Below, piece after piece: positions 1 through 7,630 of a stretch of 39,444 nucleotides of DNA. The notes under the pieces are model-generated. The model saw only the letters and a list, made by a program, of their open reading frames with translations, had not been told where the DNA came from and made no database searches. This stretch comes from Streptomyces afghaniensis 772 (GTDB lineage Bacteria; Actinomycetota; Actinomycetes; Streptomycetales; Streptomycetaceae). Location: the NCBI GenBank assembly GCA_000415505.1, contig KE354115.1, positions 1-39,444 on the forward strand, in the 5' to 3' direction. Position numbers and translations under genes: made by a program. How positions within the stretch are numbered: position 1 is the stretch's first letter; each line of letters starts with the position of its first letter.

Positions 1-1
1 A

Positions 2-592
2 GCGGTCCTCGCGGCCCGGCGACTGCGGGGCGCGGACGGCCGGGTAGTGCTGAAGGCGTACTGGCCGGGACTGGTGCACAAGACCGAGGAGCGTGCCGTC
101 CATCTCGACCTCGAAGGGGACGCCCAAGTGCGGGCGGGCTTCCGGGATTTCGGGACACGTTTTGGCGACCGGCTGAGCGGGGTGGTCGTCCAGCCGCTCG
201 CCGAGCGCGGCACCGAGCTGTTCGCCGGCGTCGTCCAGGACGAGGTCTTCGGGCCGCTCGTCCTCTTCGGACTCGGCGGCACGGCCACAGACGTACTTGC
301 TGACCACGCCGCCCGACTCGCGCCACTCACCGACCATGACGTGCACGACCTGATCACGTCTCCGCGCTGTGCACCGCTGCTGTTCGGCTCGCGTGGCGGC
401 CGGCCCCTGGACCTCCCGGGGCTGGAGCAACTGCTCCTGCGCCTGTCGCGGATGGCGAGCGACCTTCCGCAGCTCGCGGAGGCCGACTTCAACCCGGTCC
501 TCGCGACACCCGGCGCGGTGACCGTGCTCGACGCCCGACTGCGCCTGCTGCCGCGCCGGGCCCAGGACCCCTATCTGCGCCGACTCCGCTGA
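2..592 (+). CDS. ADP-forming acyl-CoA synthetase family, C-terminal ATP-grasp part (5' truncated by window edge)
   Basis: The reading frame is open to the left edge of the window, so this is the 3' end of a larger gene. The GTG at 47 is internal, because the codons before it (about positions 2-46) already encode the helix and strand that normally precede it. The visible part matches the ATP-grasp_5 domain of NDP-forming acetyl/acyl-CoA synthetases: VVLKAYWPGLVHKTE near the start, then a VVVQPL strand, a conserved F(G/A)GVVQDEVFGP-type segment, FGLGGTATDVL, and the C-terminal EADFNPVLA metal/nucleotide-binding strand. Such proteins make acyl-CoA plus ADP from acid, ATP and CoA; in Streptomyces they are often fused to a GNAT acetyltransferase that modifies acyl-CoA synthetases. 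Whether this copy has a GNAT domain cannot be seen. The CBS-BON gene follows after 39 bases, so co-transcription is likely. Confidence 0.85.
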   Translation, partial: AVLAARRLRGADGRVVLKAYWPGLVHKTEERAVHLDLEGDAQVRAGFRDFGTRFGDRLSGVVVQPLAERGTELFAGVVQDEVFGPLVLFGLGGTATDVLADHAARLAPLTDHDVHDLITSPRCAPLLFGSRGGRPLDLPGLEQLLLRLSRMASDLPQLAEADFNPVLATPGAVTVLDARLRLLPRRAQDPYLRRLR

Positions 593-631
593 GTCAGCCG
601 CGTCGGCCGAGCCAGCCGAGGAGGACACACC

Positions 632-1363
632 ATGAAACACAACAAAGTCGGCTCCGTCATGACCATGGACGTGGTCCGGGCCGTCGACGGAACCCCGTTC
701 AAGGAAGTGGCCCGGCTGCTCGCCGACCACCGGATCAGCGGACTGCCCGTGGTGGACGAGGACGACCGAGTCATCGGCGTCATCTCCGAAACCGACCTGA
801 TGGCCCACCAGGCCGCGACCCCCGCCTCGTACGAGCCCAGCCGCCGCTTCCGATTCGCTGTGCTGAATCCCGCCGTGCGGCGCCGGGCCGCGAAGGCGAC
901 GGCGCGCACGGCCGGTCAGCTGATGAGCACGCCACCGTTCACCGTGCACGCCGACGACACCATCATCGAGGCCGCGCGGACCATGGCCCGGCGGCACGTG
1001 GAGCGGTTGCCGGTGCTCGACGAAGAGGACCGGCTGGTCGGCATCGTCACCCGGCGCGACCTGCTCCAGGTCTTTCTGCGGCCCGACGCGGAGATCCGCG
1101 ACGAGGTGATCGACGAGGTAGTGGTACGTGCGCTGTGGCTGGCACCGAGCAGTATCGACGTCTCCGTCACCGAAGGCGTGGTCACGCTCGCCGGCCAACT
1201 GGAACGAAGGAGTGAGACGGCCATCGCCGCATCCATGACCCGGCAGATCGACGGCGTGGTCGCCGTCGTCGGCAGGCTCACCTGGCGCCTGGACGACACG
1301 CGTCTGCGGTCGGACGAACAGGCGCTGCACGGCGTGACCGACGACTTTCTGCGAAAACTGTGA
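632..1363 (+). CDS. CBS-pair plus BON domain protein
   Basis: A 243-residue cytoplasmic protein with two CBS motifs (about residues 7-60 and 92-147) joined by a basic linker, then a BON domain (about 152-217). CBS pairs bind adenosine nucleotides such as AMP or ATP; BON domains bind lipid or hydrophobic surfaces. The diagnostic strings VGSVMTMDV, FKEVARLL, HRISGLPVVDEDDRVIGVISETDL and HVERLPVLDEEDRLVGIVTRRDLL are all present. ATG 632 is chosen because GAGGAGG lies just upstream. It sits between the acyl-CoA synthetase and a flavodoxin gene 16 bases downstream, an apparent operon. The closest mycobacterial analogue is the hypoxic response protein Hrp1 (Rv2626c), which has CBS domains but no BON. 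Two paralogues lie at 21355-22029 and 24192-24869. Its ligand is not known from sequence. Confidence 0.93.
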   Translation: MKHNKVGSVMTMDVVRAVDGTPFKEVARLLADHRISGLPVVDEDDRVIGVISETDLMAHQAATPASYEPSRRFRFAVLNPAVRRRAAKATARTAGQLMSTPPFTVHADDTIIEAARTMARRHVERLPVLDEEDRLVGIVTRRDLLQVFLRPDAEIRDEVIDEVVVRALWLAPSSIDVSVTEGVVTLAGQLERRSETAIAASMTRQIDGVVAVVGRLTWRLDDTRLRSDEQALHGVTDDFLRKL

Positions 1364-1379
1364 GAGGAGGCGGACCATC

Positions 1380-1874
1380 ATGCCGACGAACGTGCTGGTC
1401 GCCTACGGAACGACGAACGGATCCACCGCGGAGATCGCCGAGACCATCGCCGAAGTCCTGCGCGAGGACGGGCTGACGGTCGACGCCCTCCCGGCCCGGT
1501 CCGTGCCGAGCGCGGCGCCGTACGACGCCGTCGTGGTCGGCGGCGGGCTGTACGCCGGCCGCTGGCACAAGGATGCCCGCCGCTTCGTCCGGCGCCACGG
1601 CAAGGCCCTGGCCGAACGCCCTCTGTGGTACTTCAGCAGTGGCCCGCTCGACCCTTCGGCATCAGAGCGGGACATCCCGCCCGTGCCCGGGGTGAAGAAG
1701 GCCATGGCCCGGCTCGACGTCAAGGAGCACATCACCTTCGGCGGCTGCCTTCGGGAGGGCGCGAAGGGATGGGTCGCCCGGATGATCGTCCGTAACGGAA
1801 AGGGCGGGGATTTCCGGGACTTCGACCAGATCAAGGCATGGGCGGCGCGGATCGGCCAGGAGCTGACGAGCTGA
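1380..1874 (+). CDS. Flavodoxin-domain protein (HemG/menaquinone-dependent protoporphyrinogen oxidase-like)
   Basis: A 164-residue protein that begins with the FMN phosphate-binding loop of flavodoxins (VAYGTTNGSTAEIAE, residues 5-19), followed by YDAVVVGGGLYAGRWHKDARRFVRRH, typical of the flavodoxin_5 group. WYFSSGPLD provides the second flavin-contact loop, and the C-terminus (GKGGDFRDFDQIKAWAARIG) is characteristic of actinobacterial members. It probably binds FMN and carries electrons or reduces a quinone or protoporphyrin; the substrate cannot be assigned. ATG 1380 follows GAGGAGG at a good distance. It lies 16 bases after the CBS-BON gene. A 17-base tandem repeat that can fold into hairpins follows it, in front of the convergent STAS gene. 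Confidence 0.88.
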   Translation: MPTNVLVAYGTTNGSTAEIAETIAEVLREDGLTVDALPARSVPSAAPYDAVVVGGGLYAGRWHKDARRFVRRHGKALAERPLWYFSSGPLDPSASERDIPPVPGVKKAMARLDVKEHITFGGCLREGAKGWVARMIVRNGKGGDFRDFDQIKAWAARIGQELTS

Positions 1875-1903
1875 CGGGAAGGGCTGCGGTCGGCGGCGTG
1901 TCG

Positions 1904-1968
1904 CCGGGGCTGAGCCCTGCCCGGGGCTGAGCCCTGCCCGGGGCTGAGCCCTGCCCGGGGCTCAGCCC
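1904..1968. repeat. 17-bp tandem repeat with hairpin potential, 3 copies plus a partial fourth
   Basis: Three exact copies of a 17-base unit (1904-1920, 1921-1937, 1938-1954; each reads CCGGGGCTGAGCCCTGC) are followed by a partial fourth (1955-1968) with CTGAG changed to CTCAG. Each unit contains GGGCTGAGCCC, an inverted repeat able to form a tight hairpin. The array fills the gap between convergent genes (flavodoxin on plus, STAS on minus), so a bidirectional transcription stop is the simplest role. Confidence 0.85.
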
Positions 1969-1983
1969 GGCCCGTCCTGGCGG

Positions 1984-2397
1984 TCAGCGGAGCTCTGGGG
2001 CCGGTCGGCCCGCCGTGACGTTGTCAGCTTCGGCGGTCGGCGTATCGGCCACGCCATCGGGCAGGCACGGGAGCACTTCGAAGACGCCCGCCAGACCGGC
2101 GTGCCGGAGGGTCCACCGGAAGAAGGTGCTGTCGGTGACCAGACGTAGTCGGCCGTGCCGAGCCATGGCCCTGTTCCGTGCCCGGCACAGGACCCCCAGC
2201 CCGGTGCAGTCCATGAAGGACACCGCGCCCAGGTCCAGTACCAGGTCGGGGCACGGACCGGCGGTCAGTACGTCGAGGCGCCCCGCCAGACCCGGTGCCG
2301 TGAGCAGGTCGATCTCGCCACACACTGTCACGACGGTGGTCCCGCCGACCGTGCGCTCCGTGGGATGCGGAGTGGACCCGATGGAAGTATCGGACAT
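1984..2397 (-). CDS. STAS-domain anti-sigma factor antagonist
   Basis: A 137-residue protein whose residues about 12-110 form one STAS domain of the SpoIIAA/RsbV/BldG type: TVVTVCGEIDLLTAPGLAGRL, DLVLDLGAVSFMDCTGLGVL, then the RLRLV strand and a FRWTLRHAGL helix. The phosphorylation site region reads MDCTGLG, so the phosphoacceptor would be Thr rather than the usual Ser. Such proteins bind anti-sigma kinases when unphosphorylated and free a sigma factor. No partner kinase is in the window. The frame stays open far upstream (to about 3345), but family similarity begins at ATG 2397. A palindrome at 2434-2447 lies just upstream, suggesting control with the divergent hsp20. The ribosome site is weak. 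Confidence 0.88.
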   Translation of the reverse strand: MSDTSIGSTPHPTERTVGGTTVVTVCGEIDLLTAPGLAGRLDVLTAGPCPDLVLDLGAVSFMDCTGLGVLCRARNRAMARHGRLRLVTDSTFFRWTLRHAGLAGVFEVLPCLPDGVADTPTAEADNVTAGRPAPELR

Positions 2398-2433
2398 GGT
2401 CCCAGCGAAGCCGGGTGCATGGGGCGTGCGATA

Positions 2434-2447
2434 GGGCCGACCGGTCC
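2434..2447. promoter_or_regulatory. DevR/OsdR-like palindromic box upstream of the STAS gene
   Basis: The minus-strand reading is GGACCGGTCGGCCC, identical to positions 22085-22098 and near-identical to 2618-2631. It resembles the core of the mycobacterial DevR box (GGGACTTTAGTCCC) in its outer GG/CC arms and overall length. Its centre is about 43 bases upstream of the STAS start. Binding is inferred from sequence likeness only. Confidence 0.5.
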
Positions 2448-2617
2448 TGGTACCCGGGTCCGGTAGGGCCTTCGTCAGTGCGGTCGCGGACCGGCCGCCC
2501 CAAAAGTTGACCATGACACCGCGCTCCTCGGCTCCGTACGGCAGCTGTGTGGGCTTCGTCCTTTCCAGCGTCGGACGGTCGTCCTGGTGAGGGCAGGTGC
2601 CGCCCGACCCTCCCGAT

Positions 2618-2631
2618 GGGCCGGTCGGCCC
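2618..2631. promoter_or_regulatory. DevR/OsdR-like palindromic box upstream of hsp20
   Basis: GGGCCGGTCGGCCC, a palindrome interrupted only at the central two bases, lies 54 bases upstream of the hsp20 start. The same 14-mer also occurs by chance or otherwise at 1998-2011 inside the STAS coding region, so the string alone is not proof of function. Confidence 0.5.
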
Positions 2632-2685
2632 AAGCGCGCACAGTGCCCGGTGGAAGACGCTGTTATTGGAGAAGAGGTGAACGAA

Positions 2686-3105
2686 ATGACCAGCACGATC
2701 GAGAGGCTCGCCGGCCTGCCAGTGATGTCCGCCCCGACCGATTGGGCGGAGGCAAGCTTCCCTGTGATGGACACCGTTCGCGAAACGCGCGCCATCCACG
2801 TGGAAGAGCGCCTGACCGACGGGACGTATGTGCTGCTGGCCGAGCTTCCGGGAGTCGACGCCGAGGACATCGAGATCACTATCAGAGGAGGTGTCCTGAC
2901 CCTGCGCGCCCAGCGCAGCGTGGTGGCCGCCGAGAAGCAGTTCCTCTACGGCCACTACACTCCGCTGCCGACCGGGGCGAAGGGCGACGAGGCCACGGCG
3001 CAGTACCAACATGGTGTCCTGACCATCACGATGCCGGTGCTGGAGACGGGGCCCGGCACCCGAGTCGCCCCGGTGCGGGAGCCTCTGAGCGTGACAGTGC
3101 CCTGA
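2686..3105 (+). CDS. Hsp20/alpha-crystallin small heat-shock protein
   Basis: A 139-residue small heat-shock protein that would act as an ATP-independent holdase for unfolding proteins in the cytoplasm. The alpha-crystallin domain spans about residues 37-125. Diagnostic pieces are AELPGVDAEDIEITIRGGVLTLRAQR (beta-3 to beta-5) and YQHGVLTITMPVLE, the conserved G-V-L-T segment near the end of the domain. The final LSVTVP could serve as the short hydrophobic tail that links subunits. ATG 2686 is preferred because GAAGAGG sits about eight bases upstream; GTG 2677 in the same frame is the alternative. In mycobacteria the counterpart (HspX, Rv2031c) is one of the most strongly hypoxia-induced proteins. 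The palindrome at 2618-2631 fits similar control. A second, truncated Hsp20 lies at 21055-21240. Confidence 0.93.
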   Translation: MTSTIERLAGLPVMSAPTDWAEASFPVMDTVRETRAIHVEERLTDGTYVLLAELPGVDAEDIEITIRGGVLTLRAQRSVVAAEKQFLYGHYTPLPTGAKGDEATAQYQHGVLTITMPVLETGPGTRVAPVREPLSVTVP

Positions 3106-3416
3106 GTCGCACATGAATGTGCCGCGAGTCGCACAACGGGTTCGCAGCGGATCCGCTCTTCCGGTGGACCCTCGTGTTTCCAGGAGCTGCCGGTCCCCCG
3201 GCGGGAACGGCGGTTGAGTGGTTGCGCCCCAGAGCGGCTCATGCCCGGCATGCGGTCTTGCGCCCGCCCGCGAGCCCGCTGGCCAGTCACGGGCGGGCCT
3301 GACCGTTGGGCCGAGCGTCCCCGGCAGGGACCGAACAGCCCCCACGCGACCGGCTGTTCCGGGGGTGACGGTGAGAGTGAACCTGCAGACTGCCCGACAG
3401 TGAGGCGGTGGGAACG
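3106..3416. other. Intergenic region hsp20-usp with candidate operator and an inverted repeat
   Basis: No convincing gene is visible here. The region holds the weaker DevR-like palindrome at 3308-3321 and a perfect 8-base inverted repeat (GAACAGCC at 3333-3340, GGCTGTTC at 3352-3359, 11-base spacer) that could be an operator or a leader hairpin for the Usp gene starting at 3417. Confidence 0.5.
3308..3321. promoter_or_regulatory. Possible DevR-like box upstream of usp (weaker)
   Basis: GGGCCGAGCGTCCC, flanked on the left by TT, matches 9 of 14 positions of the DevR core. It lies 95 bases upstream of the Usp start at 3417, a spacing close to that of the stronger box at 18620 relative to its gene. 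Confidence 0.3.
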
Positions 3417-4298
3417 ATGAGGCTGGACCTGCCCTTGGTCGTGGGCGTGGACGGATCGGACGGTTGCCTGGTGGCGCTCGACTGGGCGGTGGATGAGGCC
3501 GCCCGGCACGGACTTTCGCTGCGGCTGGTATACGCCTCCCTCTGGGAGCGCTACGAGGGCATCACCCCGTCACTCAGTACCGGACGCCCGTCGGAGCAGG
3601 TGATGGCCGACCACATCGTCGCCTCCGCGGCGCAGCGGGCCCGGCGGCGCAACCCCGACGTGAAGGTGTCCACCGACGTCCTCCCGGCCGAAGCGGAGGA
3701 CGCGCTTCTGCGGGAGAGCAACAACGCCTGCGCCCTGGTCACCGGTTCGCGGGGCCGTGGCGAGCTGAAGGGACTGCTGCTCGGTTCCGTCGGGCTGGCC
3801 GTCGCGGCCCGCGCGCACTGTCCGGTGATCGTGGTGCGGGGCGACAAGGCCGGCCTGGCCGGTACCCACGAGCGGATCCTCCTCGGGGCCGGGGACCCCG
3901 CTGTCGGCGGAGAAGCGGCGTGGTTCGCCCTTCGTGAGGCCGAGGTACGTGGGTGCACTCTCGACGTGGTCCGGGCCTGGCGCTGCCCCGCGCACGAAAC
4001 CGCAGATGTGGCCGCGCTCGCCGAGACAGGTGCCCGGTACCACGAAAAGCGGGCCCGAGCCCAGGCGGACGAGCTGCTCCGCGGCCCGGTCGCCGACCAC
4101 CCGGACGTGCGGGTGCGCCGCACGACGGTGGAGGGGCCCGCCCGTAAGGTGCTGGTGGACCGCTCAGCCGCAGCCGACCTCGTGATCGTCGGAGCGCGGC
4201 GACGGCAGGACCCCTTCGGGCTCCAGCTCGGCCGGGTGGCCCACACACTCCTGCACCACGCCCAGTGCCCTGTTGCGGTCGTGCCGCAGCACGTATGA
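3417..4298 (+). CDS. Tandem universal stress protein (UspA x2)
   Basis: A 293-residue protein with two UspA domains (about residues 5-142 and 150-290). The first carries the ATP-binding signature G-2X-G-9X-G-S intact (GSRGRGELKGLLLGS) after a VVGVDGSDG nucleotide loop. In the second the equivalent segment reads GARRRQDPFGLQLGR, so the second Gly and the Ser/Thr are missing; that half may not bind ATP. Usp proteins of this form bind ATP and influence growth arrest and redox state under hypoxia in mycobacteria (Rv2623 is the studied example). ATG 3417 is chosen; GTG 3408 is in frame three codons earlier. The paralogues at 8017, 17732 and 25629 share the same second-domain signature and the phrase RVAHTLLHHA. 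The gene is convergent with the minus-strand Usp downstream. Confidence 0.93.
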   Translation: MRLDLPLVVGVDGSDGCLVALDWAVDEAARHGLSLRLVYASLWERYEGITPSLSTGRPSEQVMADHIVASAAQRARRRNPDVKVSTDVLPAEAEDALLRESNNACALVTGSRGRGELKGLLLGSVGLAVAARAHCPVIVVRGDKAGLAGTHERILLGAGDPAVGGEAAWFALREAEVRGCTLDVVRAWRCPAHETADVAALAETGARYHEKRARAQADELLRGPVADHPDVRVRRTTVEGPARKVLVDRSAAADLVIVGARRRQDPFGLQLGRVAHTLLHHAQCPVAVVPQHV

Positions 4299-4302
4299 GT
4301 AC

Positions 4303-4324
4303 TGCGGCGTCGGCAGCCGCCGCA
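4303..4324. terminator. Hairpin terminator between convergent usp genes
   Basis: TGCGGCG (4303-4309) and CGCCGCA (4318-4324) form a perfect 7-bp stem with an 8-base loop in the 51-base gap between two convergent genes. There is no T tract, as is usual in Streptomyces. Confidence 0.55.
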
Positions 4325-4349
4325 GGCGTCGCTCACGGGTCATGGCCCG

Positions 4350-5237
4350 TCAGCGCTCCCGCTTTCCGCCACGTACTACGGCGACGGGGCAGTGCGCGTG
4401 GTGCAGCAGGGCCTGGCTGACCGAGCCGAGCAGCAGTCCTGTGAAGCCGCCGCGGCCGCGGGCACCGGCCACGACCAGCTGTGCCTCGCGGCTGGCCTCG
4501 ATCAGGGCCGGGCGGACCCGGGACCGGACCAAGCGCCGCTGTACGGTGACGCCGGGATGGCGTTCCTGCCATGGAGACAGCGTGTCGTCCAGCAGCCGCT
4601 GCTCCTCCTCGCGGAGCCGCTCGATGTCCACGACCACGTTCAGAGGATCACCAGGACCCTCGTAGGCCCGCTCGCTCCAGGTGTTCCACACGTGCAGGGC
4701 CACCAGGTCCACGCCGCGCATAGATGCCTCGGCGAAGCCGAACTCGACGGCTTTCTCGCCCGCCGGTGAGCCGTCGACCGCCAGCAGCACGGGACCGTTC
4801 GGGTCCGGCCGGCCGCGCACCACCAGCACCGGGCAGCGGCCGTGCGCGGCTAGGTGCACGGCGGTGGAGCCCAGCAGAAGGCTGCCGAACGCGCCCAGCC
4901 CGCGGCTGCCGACCACGACGAGCGCCGCAGAACGCGACTCGATCTCCAGCACCATCAGCGGCTCACCGACGGTGACCTCTCGCGTTGTCTCCACTTGTGG
5001 CGCTGCTCTGCGGGCCCTCTGCTCGGCCTCGATCAGTGTGCCGTCCACCAGCTCACGCACCCCCGCCGCAGCCGGATTCCACGGGGGGCCGCCGGGCGGT
5101 ACGTGCATCGACGGCCACCCGAAGGCGTGCACGAGCCGTAGGCCCACGCCGCGCAGACCGGCCTCGCGTGCCGCGACCTCCACCGCGTGCAGGCTCGATG
5201 GCGAGCCGTCCACTCCCACGACGACCGGATTCGCCAC
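4350..5237 (-). CDS. Tandem universal stress protein, both ATP motifs intact
   Basis: A 295-residue protein of two UspA domains (about 1-145 and 151-290). Both domains keep G-2X-G-9X-G-S: GSRGLGAFGSLLLGS in the first, GARGRGGFTGLLLGS in the second, and both open with a VDGSP loop. This makes it the only Usp in the window with two complete nucleotide-binding motifs. The GTG start at 5237 follows AAGGAGA at a good distance. It is divergent from the Usp gene at 5478 and shares a 240-base promoter region in which I found no clear copy of the DevR-like palindrome. The likely role is ATP-dependent stress signalling in the cytoplasm; partners are unknown. Confidence 0.93.
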   Translation of the reverse strand: MANPVVVGVDGSPSSLHAVEVAAREAGLRGVGLRLVHAFGWPSMHVPPGGPPWNPAAAGVRELVDGTLIEAEQRARRAAPQVETTREVTVGEPLMVLEIESRSAALVVVGSRGLGAFGSLLLGSTAVHLAAHGRCPVLVVRGRPDPNGPVLLAVDGSPAGEKAVEFGFAEASMRGVDLVALHVWNTWSERAYEGPGDPLNVVVDIERLREEEQRLLDDTLSPWQERHPGVTVQRRLVRSRVRPALIEASREAQLVVAGARGRGGFTGLLLGSVSQALLHHAHCPVAVVRGGKRER

Positions 5238-5477
5238 GACGGACTCTCCTTCTCGCCTGGCGGCCGGTCCTGACCGCCGCAGGGGTCGGCCGGCACTGGT
5301 GCACCGCCGCCTTCCTTCCAGCCTTCACCAGCCTGCGACACCCCGCATCGCGCGGTGGAAACAGACGAGCCAACAGGCCGCGCGCCCGGCAGCCGTGGCG
5401 TGGCGGCACCCGACGGCAGGGGGTGAGGCTGGAAGAACAGTGAACGGACGGGCGGCGGGGAGATCCCTGGAGGCGCC

Positions 5478-6350
5478 ATGACTGGTGCGGACGGGCGTCG
5501 GCCGATCGTGGTGGGCGTCGACCCGGACCCTTCGAAGCGGTTGGTCCTCGCCTGGGCCACCGACGAGGCGGACCGACGTCACCTGCCGCTGCGGCTCGTC
5601 CATGCCCAGGGTGTGCCGACCGGCGGGTACCGGTCGGGGGAGGCGCGGCCGTCGTGGGAGGAGTGGAACCGGGCGCTGCACGGGCTGGGTGAGCAGGTGC
5701 TCAAGGAGGCGGTCGCCTTTGTCGAGTCCCGGCGTCCGGCGGTGGAGGTGTCGACGCTGCTGGCGGAAGGAGAGCCGGCGTGGGTCCTGCGCGAGGAGGC
5801 TCGGGGCGCCGCCCTGGTAGTGGTGGGCTCCTGGCACCTGAGCAGGCGGCGCGAGATGTTCTCGTCCGCTTCTGTGGTGCTCCCGCTCACCGCCCACGCT
5901 CCCTGCTCGGTCGCGGTTGTGCCGGAGCCGGAGCATGTCACCCAGCAGCCTGCGTACTTCGTGGTCGGCGTCGACGGCAGCCCGCATTCGGCCGCGGCGG
6001 TGGATGTGGCGTTCGAGGAGGCGGCCCTGCGCGGAGCGCTCCTGCGGGCCCTGTACGTGTGGCATCCGCCGCTCCTCGGTGTCCTCGATGAGGAAGCCGC
6101 GGTGCGGGAGTGCCGCCGGGTGCTCTCGGAGACGGTCGCGGGCCGCACCGCGTCGCATCCGGAAGTGGAGCTGCACCACGAGGTCGTCCGCGGACACCCG
6201 GTGCGGGTCCTGACGGAGTCCTCGGAACACGCCCTGGGCCTGGTCGTGGGAACCAGGGGGCACGGAGGGTTCACCGGCATGTTGCTGGGCTCGGTCAGTC
6301 AGGGAGTACTGCACCATGCCCGCTGCCCCGTCATCACGGTCCCGGCGTGA
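5478..6350 (+). CDS. Tandem universal stress protein with degenerate N-terminal ATP motif
   Basis: A 290-residue protein with two UspA domains. The second (about 153-290) is canonical: VVGVDGSPHSAAAVD at its start and GTRGHGGFTGMLLGS as the nucleotide motif. The first is altered: its loop reads VVGVDPDPSKR, and the place of the G-2X-G-9X-G motif is taken by GSWHLSRRREMFSSAS, which lacks the needed glycines. This is the mirror image of the paralogues at 3417, 8017, 17732 and 25629, where the second domain is degenerate. ATG 5478 follows TGGAGG. It diverges from the Usp gene on the other strand. A 6-bp hairpin at 6364-6381 follows the stop. Confidence 0.92.
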   Translation: MTGADGRRPIVVGVDPDPSKRLVLAWATDEADRRHLPLRLVHAQGVPTGGYRSGEARPSWEEWNRALHGLGEQVLKEAVAFVESRRPAVEVSTLLAEGEPAWVLREEARGAALVVVGSWHLSRRREMFSSASVVLPLTAHAPCSVAVVPEPEHVTQQPAYFVVGVDGSPHSAAAVDVAFEEAALRGALLRALYVWHPPLLGVLDEEAAVRECRRVLSETVAGRTASHPEVELHHEVVRGHPVRVLTESSEHALGLVVGTRGHGGFTGMLLGSVSQGVLHHARCPVITVPA

Positions 6351-6363
6351 GGCAGCGAACGGC

Positions 6364-6381
6364 CCGGGACCCGTCTCCCGG
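6364..6381. terminator. Possible terminator hairpin after usp
   Basis: CCGGGA (6364-6369) and TCCCGG (6376-6381) can pair around a 6-base loop, shortly after the Usp stop at 6350. Support is structural only. Confidence 0.35.
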
Positions 6382-6408
6382 ACGGCCCTGTCCTCGCCGG
6401 CCGGCCTG

Positions 6409-6705
6409 TCACACGACGAGAGCGCTGCCGATCATGAGCGGCGAACAGGCGAGCTCGGGCCCGCTGGTACCGGACAGAGGGAGCGACGAGGCGGTCGGTG
6501 CCACGTCCAGTTCCAGCCCGCGTCCTGCGGTACCGGGTCTCCCCGCTGGTGAGGTCTTCTCCGCGCTGGGCACCTCACCGCGCTCGGCGCACTCGGGGAG
6601 CGCCCCGCGGGTCACGAAGTAGCCGTTGCCCAGCGTGCAGAGCGACTCCCGAAGACGTCCGTCCGCGGGATCGTAGCCCTCGTACTCCCAGATCCAGCCC
6701 GTCAC
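6409..6705 (-). pseudogene. GH65 sugar phosphorylase, N-terminal remnant
   Basis: The first 40 or so codons from GTG 6705 read as the start of a GH65 phosphorylase: WIWEYEGYDPADGRLRESL, then CTLGNGYFVTRGALPEC. They align almost residue for residue with the start of the GH65 gene at 26562. After about position 6585 the frame no longer resembles the family and stops at 6409, where a real GH65 enzyme would need roughly 750 more residues. The remnant start overlaps the stop of the HAD gene (6702-6705, GTGA), the normal coupling in beta-phosphoglucomutase/GH65 operons. This shows that a complete operon once stood here. It is almost certainly without catalytic function. Confidence 0.8.
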
Positions 6706-7478
6706 GTCGGTGCTCCTCCCGCGAGCAGTTCTCCGAGATCCCGTACGACGATGTCGGCACCGTGTCGCAGCAGCCTCTCAGTGGTGTCCGGGCCGGCGGT
6801 CCGGTCCACGCCGACCACGAGGGCGAACCCCCCGCGACGGCCCGCCTCGACGCCCGCCAGCGCGTCCTCGACGACTGCGGCACGGTCGGCGGGGACACCG
6901 AGGCGGCGGGCCGCCTCCAGAAACAGGTCGGGTTGCGGCTTGCCCGGCAGTCCCAGCCGGGCCGCTTCACCTCCGTCGACGAGCGCGTCGAAGAGGTCCA
7001 GTACCCCGGCGTGGTCCAGGAGTTCACGGGCATGGCGGGAGGCGGACGCGGCGGCCACGGGCACCCTGGCCCGGCGCAGTGCGCGCACCAGCCGTACCGT
7101 GCCGGGATACGCGTCGACACCGTGCTCGCGCAGCTGCTCCGTGAAGAGCCGTTCCTTGTCTGCGGCGACGGCCTGCACTATCTCGGCCGACGACGCGAAG
7201 CCTCGTGAGGCCAGGAAGGCGGCGGCGCCGTCGATGCGGGATTTGCCGTCCACGTACCGCAGGTAGTCGTCCTGCGGGTCGAACGGGCGCCGCAGGTCGG
7301 GGTTCTCGGGCGGGTGCTCGCGCAGGAAGGCGTCGAATGCGGTCTTCCACGCCGCAGCGTGCACCCGGGCCGAGTCCGTGATCACACCGTCGGTGTCGAG
7401 GACGACGGCTCGGACGTCCCGGAGCAAGGGCGCGACTGAGGTGCGGGATGCCGGGGATCCGGCGAGCGGGGCGTTCAC
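6702..7478 (-). CDS. HAD-superfamily beta-phosphoglucomutase-like hydrolase
   Basis: A protein of 258 residues from GTG 7478, or 293 from ATG 7583, which has the better ribosome site (AGGGAGC). HAD motif I reads VVLDTDGVITDS, a variant of DxDG(V/T) with Asp nucleophile and Asp acid/base; motif II is AAASASRHA; the Lys of motif III is in GLPGKPQPDLFL; motif IV is VVEDALAGVEAG. The cap segment (DDYLRYVDGKSR, GAAAFLASRG) is that of actinobacterial beta-phosphoglucomutases, which convert beta-glucose-1-phosphate to glucose-6-phosphate. This fits its coupling to a GH65 phosphorylase, now only a remnant at 6409-6705. The intact partner may be the GH65 gene at 26562. The extra N-terminal stretch from ATG 7583 looks like the start of GAPDH and is discussed as a finding. 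Confidence 0.87.
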   Translation of the reverse strand: MNAPLAGSPASRTSVAPLLRDVRAVVLDTDGVITDSARVHAAAWKTAFDAFLREHPPENPDLRRPFDPQDDYLRYVDGKSRIDGAAAFLASRGFASSAEIVQAVAADKERLFTEQLREHGVDAYPGTVRLVRALRRARVPVAAASASRHARELLDHAGVLDLFDALVDGGEAARLGLPGKPQPDLFLEAARRLGVPADRAAVVEDALAGVEAGRRGGFALVVGVDRTAGPDTTERLLRHGADIVVRDLGELLAGGAPT

Positions 7479-7630
7479 GGCCGCTGCCTTGCCGTGTGGG
7501 CGGTGAGGACGAGCAGCCCGCTTGCCGGAGCCGCACCCGTCGCCGTGCCGACCGAGGCCGTCGATCCCGACGTGAATCGTCATGCGTGCTCCCTGGAGAG
7601 TAGGACCGAGCCGGACGGGGGGGTGTGTTT

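Noticed and set aside
1998-2011. Exact copy of the hsp20-type palindrome
   Set aside because: It lies in the last codons of the STAS gene, not in a promoter; likely due to GC-rich codons. Kept as a warning on box specificity.
2398-3345. Upstream extension of the STAS frame on the minus strand to about 450 codons
   Set aside because: It runs antisense through hsp20 and its promoter and has no family likeness; it is open only because of high GC.
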